This document shows positions 15,031 through 23,590 of a stretch of DNA of 34,072 nucleotides, one piece after another. Under the pieces are notes generated by a model. The model had not been told where the DNA came from. It did no database searches and worked only from the letters and a program-made list of their open reading frames with translations. Position 1 is the stretch's first letter; each line of letters starts with the position of its first letter. Position numbers and translations under genes: made by a program. This stretch comes from a virus: positions 1 to 34,072 of IMG/VR virus record IMGVR_UViG_3300024259_001202, one strand, 5' to 3'.

Positions 15031-15575
15031 TGGAACCGTGGCTTACAACGAAACAGATCGCCGTGCTGTTTGGTTGCACGGGCGGCAACGTGACCAAGAC
15101 GATCACGCCGCACGCGCCCGAGTCCGCACGACGAAAAGTGAAGGGCGTGCCGCAATACCACATCCCGACGTTGATTACGGCATACACTCAGCATCGGATC
15201 GATCAGCACGACAAAAAACAACGCAAGACGGCAGCCCAGTCGGCGGCGGCCGGTGATGAGATGCTTTCCGGCCCGCCGGGCCTGCCCGAGGGATCGAGCC
15301 CTGCCCTGGAAGCCTACCGGGTCGAACGGGCCGCGATGGCGAAGCTCGAGCGGCTGGAGCGAGAACAAGCCCTATTGCCTCGCGACGCGGTTCACGACGC
15401 CCTGGCCCGGGTCGCTAACATACTACGCGGCGCCGGCGAGACGTTGCAGCGATCGTACGGCCCCGAGGCACAGGCGGCCCTGGACGAGGCCCTCGACGAC
15501 GCGGAAAACGAAATAGACGCTTTATGCGGTGGCCCAACCGATGATAGCTCTAATTCCGAAAACGGAGATCCCTGA
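15030..15575 (+). CDS. Terminase small subunit-like DNA-binding protein
   Basis: 181 residues from the ATG at 15030, overlapping the previous TGA; GGAG lies four bases upstream. The N-terminal WLTTKQIAVLFGCTGGNVTKTI is a helix-turn-helix of the kind in terminase small subunits. A basic linker (KKQRKTAAQ) and a C-terminal helical oligomerisation region (RVERAAMAKLERLEREQALLPRDAVHDALARVANILR) follow. The gene immediately precedes and overlaps the large terminase gene, the usual order. It would recognise the packaging start on phage DNA and stimulate the large subunit. Confidence 0.75.
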   Translation: MEPWLTTKQIAVLFGCTGGNVTKTITPHAPESARRKVKGVPQYHIPTLITAYTQHRIDQHDKKQRKTAAQSAAAGDEMLSGPPGLPEGSSPALEAYRVERAAMAKLERLEREQALLPRDAVHDALARVANILRGAGETLQRSYGPEAQAALDEALDDAENEIDALCGGPTDDSSNSENGDP

Positions 15576-17562
15576 TCGGCCCTGGCCGCTCGGGCGTGAA
15601 TTGCGCTGGTTTATCGCCCGAGCGCGGGCGCCCCGGCTGCGCACAATGCGCGAATTCGCCGAAGCGGAAATTATTATTCCCGACGGGCCGTTCGCCGGGC
15701 GGCGGTTCCGGTGTGACCGGCAACCCTATACGGCCGTGCTGTTCGACGCGATCGACTCGGGCCGCTGGTCGCGTTTCGCGATCACCGGGCCGACGCAATC
15801 AGGTAAGACGCTTTCGGCGTCCGTGATCCCCGTGCTATACCACCTGTTCGAGGTCGGCGAAAACGTGATTTTCGGGCTACCCGACATGGATATGGCCGGC
15901 GACAAGTGGCGCGAGGATCTTCTGCCTGTGATCCAACGCAGCCGTTACCGGCACCTATTGCCCAAGCGGGGCGGGGGGTCCCGCGGCGGCAAGGTCGAGA
16001 GCATCAAATTTCGCAACGGCGCGACGCTCAAATTCATGAGCGGCGGCGGCGGCGACAAGAGCCGGGCCGGCTTCACGGCCCGTGTGTTGGTGATCACCGA
16101 AACGGACGGGATGGACCTGGCCGGCAAAACGAGCCGCGAGGCCGACAAGATCACCCAACTGGAAGGCCGTACGCGGGCCTACGGCGGCCGCCGTAGGGTC
16201 TATATGGAATGCACCGTATCGACCGAGACGGGCCGCACGTGGGCCGAATACACGGCCGGCACGCAAAGCCGCCTCGCAATCCGATGCCCCTATTGCCACG
16301 GCCGGGTCACCCCCGAGCGCGAGCACCTGGCGGAATGGGATGATGCCGCCACGATCGTCGACGCCCGCGAGCGGGCCGCGTTCTGTTGCCCGGCGTGCGG
16401 GGAAGTGTGGACCGAGGCCGATCGCGAAGCGGCAAACGCCGACGTGACGGTGGTCCATCGCGGCCAGACGGTCGCCGACGTCGGCGAACTCGAGGGCGAC
16501 ATGCCCAAAACCGACACGTGCGGGTTCCGTTGGTCGGCCGTGAACAACCTGTTCGTAACGGCCGGCGACATCGGCGCCGACGAGTGGCGGGCCAGCCGGG
16601 CCGGCGATTCGGACAACGCCGAAAAGGAAATGCTCCAATTCGTTTGGGCCCTGCCTTATTCGCCCGACGCGTGGCAAGAGACGCCGCTCGATGCCCGGGC
16701 CCTGGCCGTTCGGACCCGTCCGACCCGCCGCGGCCAACTGCCGGCCGCGGTCGAGCACCTGACCGTCGGCGTGGACGTCGGAAAATATCTCGCCTACTGG
16801 GCTGCCGTGGCCTGGATACCAGACGGACGCGGCACGGTCGCCGATTATGGGGTGATCGAGGTCCACAGCGATCGGCTTGAGGTCGCTCAGGCGATCGGCC
16901 TGGCCCTACGCGAATTTCGCGACGTGGCCAACGCCGGCTGGCCCACGCCCGACGGCGAGCGAGTGCAGCCCGACCAGGTGTGGATCGACGCCCGCTATAA
17001 GACGTCGGCCGTCTGCGCGATGGCCCGCGACGCCGGCCAGCGGTTTCGGCCCGTGTTCGGCTACGGCGCCGGTCAGATGGACAATAAGCGATACAACCGC
17101 CCCAAGGCCACCGGAAACATTGTGAAATACGTCGGCGACGGCTACGACCTCTCGGTATACAAGGCGGAACGGGTCTACCTGGCGAACGTCGACGCCGACC
17201 GGTGGAAGGCGACCGTCCACCAACGGCTGGCCCTGCCGGTTCCCGAGGCGGGTGCGTTGGCCCTGTTCGACGCCGACCCGCGCGAGCACATCAAGTTTGC
17301 GAAGCACTTGACCGCCGAACGGCAGATAGAGGAATTTGTCGCCGGCAAGGGGAATGTCGTCCGGTGGGAGCAGGTCAGCGCGAACAACCATTGGCTCGAC
17401 GCTCTGGTCTACGCCTCCGCCGCCGGCCACTTTGCCGGGGTGCGGGTGGGCGACGAGCCGGCCAGACCAAAACAGGCGCCGCGCCCGCGAAGTGCCAACG
17501 CCGGCAAACGATTCACGACACCCGACGGGCGGCCGTTTCTGGTCACCCAACGCAAACCCTAG
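15541..17562 (+). CDS. terL: Terminase large subunit, GpA family
   Basis: 673 residues from ATG 15541 (a GTG at 15529 would add four). ATPase: Walker A GPTQSGKT (83-90) and Walker B VLVITETD with E186/D188, the GpA-style packaging motor. Next comes a zinc-finger insertion, CPYC (248-251) and CCPAC (281-285), common in GpA-type terminases. A C-terminal RNase H-like nuclease begins at VGVDVGKYLAYW (about 417-428), with further acidic residues downstream (WIDARYKT). Length fits the lambda gpA group. It cuts concatemers and pumps DNA into the prohead. The overlap with the small subunit gene by about 35 bases suggests coupled translation. Confidence 0.93.
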   Translation: MIALIPKTEIPDRPWPLGRELRWFIARARAPRLRTMREFAEAEIIIPDGPFAGRRFRCDRQPYTAVLFDAIDSGRWSRFAITGPTQSGKTLSASVIPVLYHLFEVGENVIFGLPDMDMAGDKWREDLLPVIQRSRYRHLLPKRGGGSRGGKVESIKFRNGATLKFMSGGGGDKSRAGFTARVLVITETDGMDLAGKTSREADKITQLEGRTRAYGGRRRVYMECTVSTETGRTWAEYTAGTQSRLAIRCPYCHGRVTPEREHLAEWDDAATIVDARERAAFCCPACGEVWTEADREAANADVTVVHRGQTVADVGELEGDMPKTDTCGFRWSAVNNLFVTAGDIGADEWRASRAGDSDNAEKEMLQFVWALPYSPDAWQETPLDARALAVRTRPTRRGQLPAAVEHLTVGVDVGKYLAYWAAVAWIPDGRGTVADYGVIEVHSDRLEVAQAIGLALREFRDVANAGWPTPDGERVQPDQVWIDARYKTSAVCAMARDAGQRFRPVFGYGAGQMDNKRYNRPKATGNIVKYVGDGYDLSVYKAERVYLANVDADRWKATVHQRLALPVPEAGALALFDADPREHIKFAKHLTAERQIEEFVAGKGNVVRWEQVSANNHWLDALVYASAAGHFAGVRVGDEPARPKQAPRPRSANAGKRFTTPDGRPFLVTQRKP

Positions 17563-17576
17563 CCCAAGGAAACGAC

Positions 17577-18014
17577 ATGGCGACACGAACGAGGAAGACG
17601 ACGAAACAGCGGCCGACCAAGCCGGAAGCGGAAAGCGGCGGGGGGGCGACGATGCCCGAATTGCCGCCGCTGGAAACGGCCTCGCCGGCCGGAATGACGA
17701 AATCCGAAACACCCAAACCCGAAAAGCCGCCGACGTCACATATTGGCCACGTCGAGCGATTAGCCGCCGAACGGGAACAGCGGGCCAATAACGGTGTGGA
17801 GATTTACGTGCCGATCGGTGCCCCGGTCGTCGGCGGGTATCGCTCGAATCATGTTGACGTGCAATTAAGCACGCGGCAAACGACGGCATTGCACCACGTC
17901 CTAGCGGGACTCGATGCCGCCGGCGAGCGACTCGACGACGGCCGGCGCGTCCACCATAAGGTCGACGCCGTGCGGTGGGTGTTCGATCAGGTCGCCGATC
18001 AACTAGGTATTTGA
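17577..18014 (+). CDS. Hypothetical protein between terminase and portal, 145 aa
   Basis: AAGGA six bases before the ATG at 17577. The first half is disordered, rich in Lys, Thr and Pro (RTRKTTKQRPTKPEAE ...). The second half has an amphipathic helical stretch (LSTRQTTALHHVLAGLDAAGERLDDGRRV) and ends VRWVFDQVADQLGI. The helical half resembles a compact helical domain that could bind DNA or the terminase. No known family is recognised. Confidence 0.65.
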   Translation: MATRTRKTTKQRPTKPEAESGGGATMPELPPLETASPAGMTKSETPKPEKPPTSHIGHVERLAAEREQRANNGVEIYVPIGAPVVGGYRSNHVDVQLSTRQTTALHHVLAGLDAAGERLDDGRRVHHKVDAVRWVFDQVADQLGI

Positions 18015-18026
18015 CACACCCAAAAT

Positions 18027-18072
18027 ATACGACGTCGGATAGACTTTCCGGCGTCGTATTCTCTTTCTCTTC
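18027..18072 (+). terminator. Terminator-like hairpin inside the head gene cluster
   Basis: Eight perfect pairs (18027-18034 with 18052-18059) plus an inner CGG/CCG, followed by a pyrimidine-rich run TTCTCTTTCTCTTC rather than pure T. It lies between the terminase block and the portal block, where read-through would normally be expected, so it may attenuate or process the transcript. Confidence 0.5.
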
Positions 18073-18101
18073 ACGGCGTCCGTACGTATTCTGTATGTGT
18101 T

Positions 18102-18374
18102 ATGTCTGATTATTCGGACGCGTACGCCGCGTATATCTCGAACGCCGATTACGACACCGAGGCCGACGCCACGAAGGCGGCGGCGTTTATTAGTGCGTGC
18201 CGCAAACTGATGTTGCTAATGCCCAAGCGGGCGCGACACGGGTCCGGTGAAGAGCTCGAGGTCGACCCGGCGACGCTTCGCGACGAATTGCGCGGTGCTC
18301 AAGCCTGGCTGGCCCGGTATCGCCGGGCCGTGAAAGGCCCCCGCTTGTCCGATTTTTCCAACTTCCGGGACTGA
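18102..18374 (+). CDS. Small head-tail region protein before the portal, 90 aa
   Basis: ATG at 18102 with no Shine-Dalgarno sequence in the 87-base gap. N-terminus is Tyr/Ala/Asp-rich (SDYSDAYAAYISNADY), then helices (ATKAAAFISACRKLMLLMPKRARHGSGEELEVD). It holds the position where gpW-type head-tail joining proteins sit in lambda-like phages, but the sequence is not a clear gpW; the call is positional. It ends four bases before the portal start. Confidence 0.6.
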   Translation: MSDYSDAYAAYISNADYDTEADATKAAAFISACRKLMLLMPKRARHGSGEELEVDPATLRDELRGAQAWLARYRRAVKGPRLSDFSNFRD

Positions 18375-18378
18375 ACCG

Positions 18379-19968
18379 ATGCCGAGCCGCCGTGGCTATA
18401 GAGTGACCGACGTGCCGCAAGTGTTCGATGGTATGCGAGCGGACTACTCGGCCGCCAAGGCAAGCCGTTTCCGCCGCACGCGGACCGGGCTTTCCGCTAT
18501 GGGGTCCGGCGCCGATTTCCACTATCGGTCCGAAGCCGACTACCTGCGGCTGATGGAATACGCCCGCGACATGGACCGCAACGATTGTGTGGTTGGCCAG
18601 ACGATCGACCGGGCCGTGGTCAACGCGATTCAAGGCGGGATTATGGTATCGCCCGAAACGGGCGACGGCGACCTGGACGCCCGGCTGCTGGCCCGGTGGA
18701 ACGACTGGGCCGCCGACCCCGAACAATGCGACGCGGCCGGAGAATTCGATTTTCATACGCTCGAAAGCCTGGTCCTGCGATCGGTGATGCTCGACGGCGA
18801 CATTCTGGCCCTGACGCTCAAGAGCGGCCAACTACAGACGATCGAGGCCCACCGCCTGCGCACGCCCTCCAACACCAAGCGGCACGTAGTCGGCGGCGTT
18901 TTGCTCGACGACGTGCGCCGCCGGCTAGAATACTGGATCACTCGCGACGACATCGACCCCCGCCAGCCGGTCGCCCGTGTAGGCGATACCAAGCCCTACG
19001 CGGCCCGCGATAAGGCCGGCGACAAACAGGTGCTACACGTCTACAACCCCCGCCGGGTGTCGCAAACGCGAGGCGTAACGGCCCTGGCGCCGATTTTCGA
19101 CGTGGCCGGCATGTTCGAGGACATCAATTTCGCGAAATTGGTCCAGCAACAGGTCGTTTCGTGCTTCGCGATTTTCCGCACGCGGGAGGACACCCTCGAA
19201 CCGGATCCCGACGAGGAAACCGAAACGCTCGAAAGCCGCCCCGACGGTTCGAGCCGGGTCCTGGACGACATGGGCCCGGGCCGGCTGATCGACGCGAAGA
19301 AAGGCGAGACGCTCGAGGGGTTTTCCCCGCGCGTGCCGAACGCCGAATTCTTCCAACACGTGCAACTGATCTTGACGCTTGTTTCGGTCAACCTGGGCTT
19401 GCCGCTGGCCGTCACGTTGTTGGACCCAAGCAAAACGAATTTTTCCGGCTGGCGTGGTGCGATCGACCAGGCCCGGCTCGGCTTCCGGCGTAATCAACGC
19501 TGGCTGATCGCCCGGTTCCACCGGCCGACCTACCTCTGGAAAGTGCGCCAATGGCTGGCCGAGGACGCGGAACTTCGCGCGATGGCCGAGCGGAGCGGCG
19601 TCGACGTGTTTCGGCACGCATGGCGACCGCCGGCCTGGCCCTATATCGAGCCCCTGACCGACGCTTCGGCCGACCTACTGCGAGTCCGAAACGGCCTGAT
19701 CAGCCCCCGCCGACTGCACGCCGAACGGTCGCGCGATTACGCGGAAGTAATCAACGAGACGATCGAAGACCACGCCCTGGCCGTGTCGGCGGCCAAATTG
19801 GCGGCCGGCAAAATCAACGCCGAATTCGACGACGGCCAACCGGTGGCGTGGCGGGATCTTATTAGCCTGCCGACGCCCGACGGCGTGCAGGTTGCCCTAC
19901 AAACGGCCACGCCGGGTAAAAGCGACAACAAAAACAGCCCACAAGGTGGAAGCGATGCCGACGAATAA
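18379..19968 (+). CDS. Portal protein, lambda gpB family
   Basis: 529 residues. N-terminal features of the lambda-type portal are present: a DYSAAKASRFRR segment, then arginine-rich RARDMDRND-like helices (MEYARDMDRNDCVVGQTIDRAV). The core follows (LLARWNDWAADPEQCDAAGEFDFHTLESLVLRSVMLDGD), with clip/stem-type helices (INFAKLVQQQVVSCFAIFRT) and the conserved block LPLAVTLLDPSKTNFSGWRGAI near residues 345-366. Order between terminase and protease genes agrees. It forms the dodecameric ring through which DNA is pumped and to which the tail attaches. Confidence 0.88.
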   Translation: MPSRRGYRVTDVPQVFDGMRADYSAAKASRFRRTRTGLSAMGSGADFHYRSEADYLRLMEYARDMDRNDCVVGQTIDRAVVNAIQGGIMVSPETGDGDLDARLLARWNDWAADPEQCDAAGEFDFHTLESLVLRSVMLDGDILALTLKSGQLQTIEAHRLRTPSNTKRHVVGGVLLDDVRRRLEYWITRDDIDPRQPVARVGDTKPYAARDKAGDKQVLHVYNPRRVSQTRGVTALAPIFDVAGMFEDINFAKLVQQQVVSCFAIFRTREDTLEPDPDEETETLESRPDGSSRVLDDMGPGRLIDAKKGETLEGFSPRVPNAEFFQHVQLILTLVSVNLGLPLAVTLLDPSKTNFSGWRGAIDQARLGFRRNQRWLIARFHRPTYLWKVRQWLAEDAELRAMAERSGVDVFRHAWRPPAWPYIEPLTDASADLLRVRNGLISPRRLHAERSRDYAEVINETIEDHALAVSAAKLAAGKINAEFDDGQPVAWRDLISLPTPDGVQVALQTATPGKSDNKNSPQGGSDADE

Positions 19969-21334
19969 ACCAAACGACGACGACCGCCCGCAAACTCCGC
20001 CTGCGGCGGACCAAACACCGCCCGCGGCGGCCGAGGTTCCGGAATGGTTGGCCGACCTGGACGTGCCGCACGCCGAGCAGTATTTCGGCGTCTGGGCGAT
20101 GAGGGAGGCCGATTTCCGGGCCGCCGCCGACCATGCGGGGATTATCGACTTCAAGATCCACGTGCCGCTGGCGAAATCGTCGGCGCTCGAAACGGACGCC
20201 CGCGACCGGTTCGCCTACCAAGTGATGCCGGGCGGCGTCGCCGTGATCCACGCCACCGGCCCCTTGATGAAATACGCGAGCAGTTTCTCGGGCGGCACGT
20301 CCACCGCCGTGCTACGTCGGCAGATTCGCAACGCGGCCAACGACGAGGAAGTGGCGGCCATTATTCTACGGATCGACAGTCCAGGCGGGACGGTCGCCGG
20401 CACGGCCGACCTGGCCGCCGACGTTCGGGCCGCCGCCAAGCGAAAACCGACGGTCGCGTACATCGAGGACCTCGGCGCGTCGGCCGCCTATTGGTTGGCC
20501 AGCCAGTGCCGGGAGATTTTTTCGAACGCGACGGCGCTGGTCGGCTCGATCGGCACGTTCGCGGTAGTTCACGATTTTTCCGGTGCCGCGGCGCAGGAGG
20601 GGATCAAGGTCCACGTTCTGCGTGCCGGCGAACATAAGGGTGCCGGCACGCCCGGCACCGAGATCACGCCCGAGCAACTGGCCGAGTGGCAACGCCTGGT
20701 CGATGCCCACAACGAGCATTTTCTATCCGCGGTCCAGAAAGGCCGCGGGATTTCCAAAACGGCCCTATCCGCTCTGGCGGACGGGCGGTGCCATATTGGC
20801 CAAGCCGCGGTCGACCTGCGATTGTCCGACGGCGTCCGAACTTTCGATGAGGTGCTTTTTGCACTTCGCACAGATTCCAAACGAAAAGGAAACCGAGCCA
20901 TGACGACCGACACCACGCCCCCGGCCGCGAACCAAGAGGCGGACGCCGCCCCGAAAGCCGCCGCATTCGACGCGATCAAAGCCGCCTGCCCGGGCGCCGA
21001 CGCCGCGTTCTTGTGTGCCCAACTAGAAGCCAAGGCGACCGAGAGCCAAGCGACCGCCGCCTGGATGGCCGAACAGAACAAACGGATCGAGGCAGCCAAG
21101 GCCGAAACCGACCAGGCCCGCGCGGAGAGCGGAAAGCCGGGCGTCGATCCGGTCGGCACGGGCACCGGCTCGACCGCGAACGAATCGGCCGGCGACGCGG
21201 TCGAACGGTTCGACGCCGCGGTCGCCGCCAAGGTCGGCGGCGGGATGAAAAAAGCGAGGGCCATCGCCGCGGTGGTGAAGGCCGACCCGGACCTGCACCG
21301 GGCGATGCTCGACGAGGTCAACGCGGGCCGCTGA
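19955..21334 (+). CDS. S49 family head maturation protease with C-terminal scaffold domain
   Basis: 459 residues from ATG 19955 with AAGGTGG upstream, overlapping the portal end. The ClpP/SppA-like domain (about 85-315) has AAIILRIDSPGGTVAGT (135-150). The nucleophile is S176 in DLGASAAYWLAS and the likely base is K228 in AGEHKGAG. The last 144 residues are Ala/Glu-rich and helical and can be made alone from an internal start (see separate entry), as in lambda C/Nu3. It cleaves scaffold and portal or capsid ends during prohead maturation. Confidence 0.9.
   Translation: MPTNKPNDDDRPQTPPAADQTPPAAAEVPEWLADLDVPHAEQYFGVWAMREADFRAAADHAGIIDFKIHVPLAKSSALETDARDRFAYQVMPGGVAVIHATGPLMKYASSFSGGTSTAVLRRQIRNAANDEEVAAIILRIDSPGGTVAGTADLAADVRAAAKRKPTVAYIEDLGASAAYWLASQCREIFSNATALVGSIGTFAVVHDFSGAAAQEGIKVHVLRAGEHKGAGTPGTEITPEQLAEWQRLVDAHNEHFLSAVQKGRGISKTALSALADGRCHIGQAAVDLRLSDGVRTFDEVLFALRTDSKRKGNRAMTTDTTPPAANQEADAAPKAAAFDAIKAACPGADAAFLCAQLEAKATESQATAAWMAEQNKRIEAAKAETDQARAESGKPGVDPVGTGTGSTANESAGDAVERFDAAVAAKVGGGMKKARAIAAVVKADPDLHRAMLDEVNAGR
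20900..21334 (+). CDS. Nested in-frame scaffold protein (lambda Nu3-like), 144 aa
   Basis: An in-frame ATG at 20900 inside the protease gene is preceded by AAAAGGAA (20884-20891) at eight bases, a better ribosome site than most genes here have. The encoded protein is rich in Ala, Glu, Lys and Gln with a coiled-coil stretch (AAFLCAQLEAKATESQATAA ...). It ends in a basic helix (GGGMKKARAIAAVVKAD), as capsid-binding tails of scaffolds do. Independent expression is inferred from the ribosome site and the lambda C/Nu3 precedent. Confidence 0.65.
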   Translation: MTTDTTPPAANQEADAAPKAAAFDAIKAACPGADAAFLCAQLEAKATESQATAAWMAEQNKRIEAAKAETDQARAESGKPGVDPVGTGTGSTANESAGDAVERFDAAVAAKVGGGMKKARAIAAVVKADPDLHRAMLDEVNAGR

Positions 21335-21396
21335 TCACAAGCGGGTAGATTTGGTGATCGCAAACAGACAACCCATTTTTTTGGAGATTTTGAAAG

Positions 21397-22092
21397 ATGA
21401 GTCAATACGTAGAAACACCGACCAAGGCGTTCACGACGGGTGGGGCGATTGCCCAGCACCTGCGTGTGGCGTTTTCTGGGACCACGATTGCCGCGGCCGG
21501 TGTCGGCGACATCGAGGTCGGCACGATGGTCGACGCGGCCCTGGCGGCCGGTCCGGCGACCGTGCGGCTTCGCTCGGCACAAGGCACGGCCAAGATGGTG
21601 GCCGCCGGTGCGATTGCGGCCGGTGCGGCCGTCTACTCGGCGGCTGCCGGCAAGGTGAACGACGTCGCGAGCATGTATCGCGTCGGCATCGCCCTGGACG
21701 CGGCGACGGCCGACGGCGACGTGATCGAAGTGTTGCGCGACACGGCCGGCCCGACGGTGGCCACAGCCGAGGCCCACACGGCCGACGACACGCTGACCGT
21801 GGCCGAAAGCGGTTCGATCCACACGTCGGTCGGGGCCACTGGTACGGTAGTGTTGACACTGCCGGCCGCCGTGGTGGGGTTGGAATACTTTTTCGAGGTC
21901 GGCGCCGCGCAGGAATTGCGGCTTGATCCGGACGGAACCGAAACGTGCGCCCTGCCGAGTACGGGCGTGCAAGGTGCGGCCGGAAAGTACCTGACCGCCA
22001 ACGCGGCCGGCGAATCGCTCCACCTCAAGTGCTGCACGGCCGGCACGTGGACCGCGTTCGGCTTTACTGGCACCTGGACGGCCGAAGCGTAA
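21397..22092 (+). CDS. Capsid decoration protein (DUF2190-like) with extra beta domain
   Basis: 231 residues; TTGGAGA lies about ten bases upstream. The N-terminal half matches DUF2190-type decoration proteins: short strands around VRLRSAQGTAKMVAAGAIAAGAAVYSAAAGKV and RVGIALDAATADGDVIEVL. The C-terminal half (about 120-231) is a second, Gly/Thr-rich beta module ending TAFGFTGTWTAEA, of a type widespread in phage virion proteins. It sits between scaffold and major capsid genes, the usual position for head stabilisers. Confidence 0.72.
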   Translation: MSQYVETPTKAFTTGGAIAQHLRVAFSGTTIAAAGVGDIEVGTMVDAALAAGPATVRLRSAQGTAKMVAAGAIAAGAAVYSAAAGKVNDVASMYRVGIALDAATADGDVIEVLRDTAGPTVATAEAHTADDTLTVAESGSIHTSVGATGTVVLTLPAAVVGLEYFFEVGAAQELRLDPDGTETCALPSTGVQGAAGKYLTANAAGESLHLKCCTAGTWTAFGFTGTWTAEA

Positions 22093-22148
22093 GCGGCCGG
22101 CCACATGCGAAACGCGGGCAGAAACACACAAGAACCATTGAAAACCTT

Positions 22149-22207
22149 GGGCCGCATTGCCCGGCGGGTCGCTTCGAGCGTCCGCCGGGTGATGGCCCGC
22201 AATTTTT
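22149..22207 (+). terminator. Long hairpin with U-run upstream of the capsid gene
   Basis: Stacked stems: 22149-22152 with 22195-22198, 22155-22157 with 22192-22194, 22160-22167 with 22182-22189 (eight perfect pairs) and an inner CGC/GCG around TTCGA. A run of five T follows at 22203-22207. It looks like an intrinsic terminator, yet the most abundant virion protein is encoded 16 bases later. The T-run abuts the capsid gene ribosome site GGAG. Confidence 0.6.
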
Positions 22208-22222
22208 GGAGCTTAGAAAACC

Positions 22223-23194
22223 ATGCCTTCTCCGTCCTCTTCCCTCTCGACGTTGCGCCCGGAATTGGCCGGGAGCATGTTGGAGTATGACCACGACATG
22301 AACGCCCGCGGGTTCATTGGCCACCGGGTCGCCCCGGTGATCGAATCGGCCCAACAAGCCGGCACGTTCGGCAAGATTCCCATTGAGGAACTGCTCAAAG
22401 AGTCCGACACCAAGCGGGCCCCCGGCAGTGGCTACAGCCGCGGCGAATTCGAGTTCGAGCCGGCCAGTTTCGCCTGCGAGGAACACGGCCACGAGGAACC
22501 GGTCGACGATCGGCAGGCCAAAATGTATGCGAGTTACTTCAACGCTGAAGTGATCGCGGCGACGAGGGCACGGGCGGCCGTGCAACGTAACGCCGAGAAG
22601 CGATGGGCGGCGGCGATTTTCAACGCCACGACGTTCGCGTCGTACACGACGGCGATCACCCACGAATGGGACGACGCCACCAACGCCGTGCCGTTGACCG
22701 ACGTCGAGACGGCGGCCAACGCGATCTGGGCCGCCTCGGGCCTCTGGCCGAACGCCCTGATCGTCAATCGGAAGGTGTTCCGGAATCTGCGGAACTGTGC
22801 TCAGATCATCGACCGCGTGAAGTATAGCGGGTTCATGGACACACGGGCCGGCCTGATCACCGAGGCCGCGATCGCGCAGTGTTTCGACTTGGACCACATT
22901 ATCGTGGCCGGCGGTGCGAAAAACTCGGCCCTGGAAGGCCAGACGGCGAGCGTCGCCTCGGTCTGGTCGGACGAGTACGCGATGCTCTGCCGGGTCGCCG
23001 AAACCGACGACATTCAAGAGCCGTGTATCGCCCGCACGATCCATTGGGGTGAAGACGGCAGCGATGCCGGCGGCATGATGGAAAGTTACCGCGACGAGAC
23101 GGTTCGGAGCGACATTATCCGCGACCGGCACGACGTCGACGAACTGATCATGCACGCCGCCTCCGGTCACCTGTTCTCGAACGTCACCACGTAA
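22223..23194 (+). CDS. Major capsid protein, lambda gpE-like
   Basis: 323 residues; GGAG about 11 bases upstream. It follows protease, scaffold and decoration genes. Typical features are present: an N-terminal segment LRPELAGSMLEYDHDMNARGF and a loop rich in basic residues (FGKIPIEELL). The long central region contains ARAAVQRNAEKRWAAAIFNATTF and TAANAIWAASGLWPNALIVNRKVFRNLRN, and the C-terminus has VWSDEYAMLCRVAE and RSDIIRDRHDVDELIMHAASGHLFSNV. Expected HK97 fold, forming the icosahedral shell. Two Cys-containing regions are unlike lambda E; no delta-domain is visible, consistent with the separate scaffold. Confidence 0.85.
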   Translation: MPSPSSSLSTLRPELAGSMLEYDHDMNARGFIGHRVAPVIESAQQAGTFGKIPIEELLKESDTKRAPGSGYSRGEFEFEPASFACEEHGHEEPVDDRQAKMYASYFNAEVIAATRARAAVQRNAEKRWAAAIFNATTFASYTTAITHEWDDATNAVPLTDVETAANAIWAASGLWPNALIVNRKVFRNLRNCAQIIDRVKYSGFMDTRAGLITEAAIAQCFDLDHIIVAGGAKNSALEGQTASVASVWSDEYAMLCRVAETDDIQEPCIARTIHWGEDGSDAGGMMESYRDETVRSDIIRDRHDVDELIMHAASGHLFSNVTT

Positions 23195-23226
23195 GCGGGG
23201 CCGCCTGAGCGGCGGACGGTTCGACG

Positions 23227-23580
23227 ATGAGCACGTTTTCGGAACAATTCGCCGCGCTGGGTGCCCCCGTTTTGGATGGGCACCTGGCGGAGGCCGTGAC
23301 GTATACGCCCCGGAGCGGTGCGGCGCGGAGCGTTTCCGGGCACGTGGTCGAGACGGACGCCTACACCGACGACGTGACAGGAAAGGTACACGAATCGACG
23401 CTAACGCTACACGTGGCCCGCGACGCCTCGACCGGCATCGACTCGCCGGCGGTCGCCGACGCGGTGACGTACGGCGGCGTGGCGTACGCCTACACGGGCG
23501 AGCGGTCGGCCGTCTCGCCCACGCATTGGACATTGCACTTCCGGCGACGCGTGACCGAGCGCCACGCGCCGCAAGGGTAA
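23227..23580 (+). CDS. Head-tail joining (stopper-type) protein, 117 aa
   Basis: Directly follows the capsid gene after a small CCGCC/GGCGG hairpin. The N-terminal FSEQFAALGAPVLDGHLAEAVTYTPRSGAARSV is the opening of small beta-barrel head-tail connectors, such as the FII/HK97 gp7-type stoppers. A second half with strand repeats and a basic C-terminus follows (WTLHFRRRVTERHAPQG). Role is inferred from position and motif style. Confidence 0.65.
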   Translation: MSTFSEQFAALGAPVLDGHLAEAVTYTPRSGAARSVSGHVVETDAYTDDVTGKVHESTLTLHVARDASTGIDSPAVADAVTYGGVAYAYTGERSAVSPTHWTLHFRRRVTERHAPQG

Positions 23581-23590
23581 CCCGGCACTT

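Noticed and set aside
18011-18016. Perfect TTGACA -35 box
   Set aside because: It spans the stop codon of the preceding gene and has no -10 at suitable distance.
20569-22131. Long minus-strand open frame (520 codons) opposite protease and decoration genes
   Set aside because: Shadow of GC-rich + strand genes; low-complexity Arg/Gly content and no conserved motif.
22105-22290. Small + strand open frame before the capsid gene
   Set aside because: It runs through the hairpin and 68 bases into the capsid gene in another frame, with no ribosome site.
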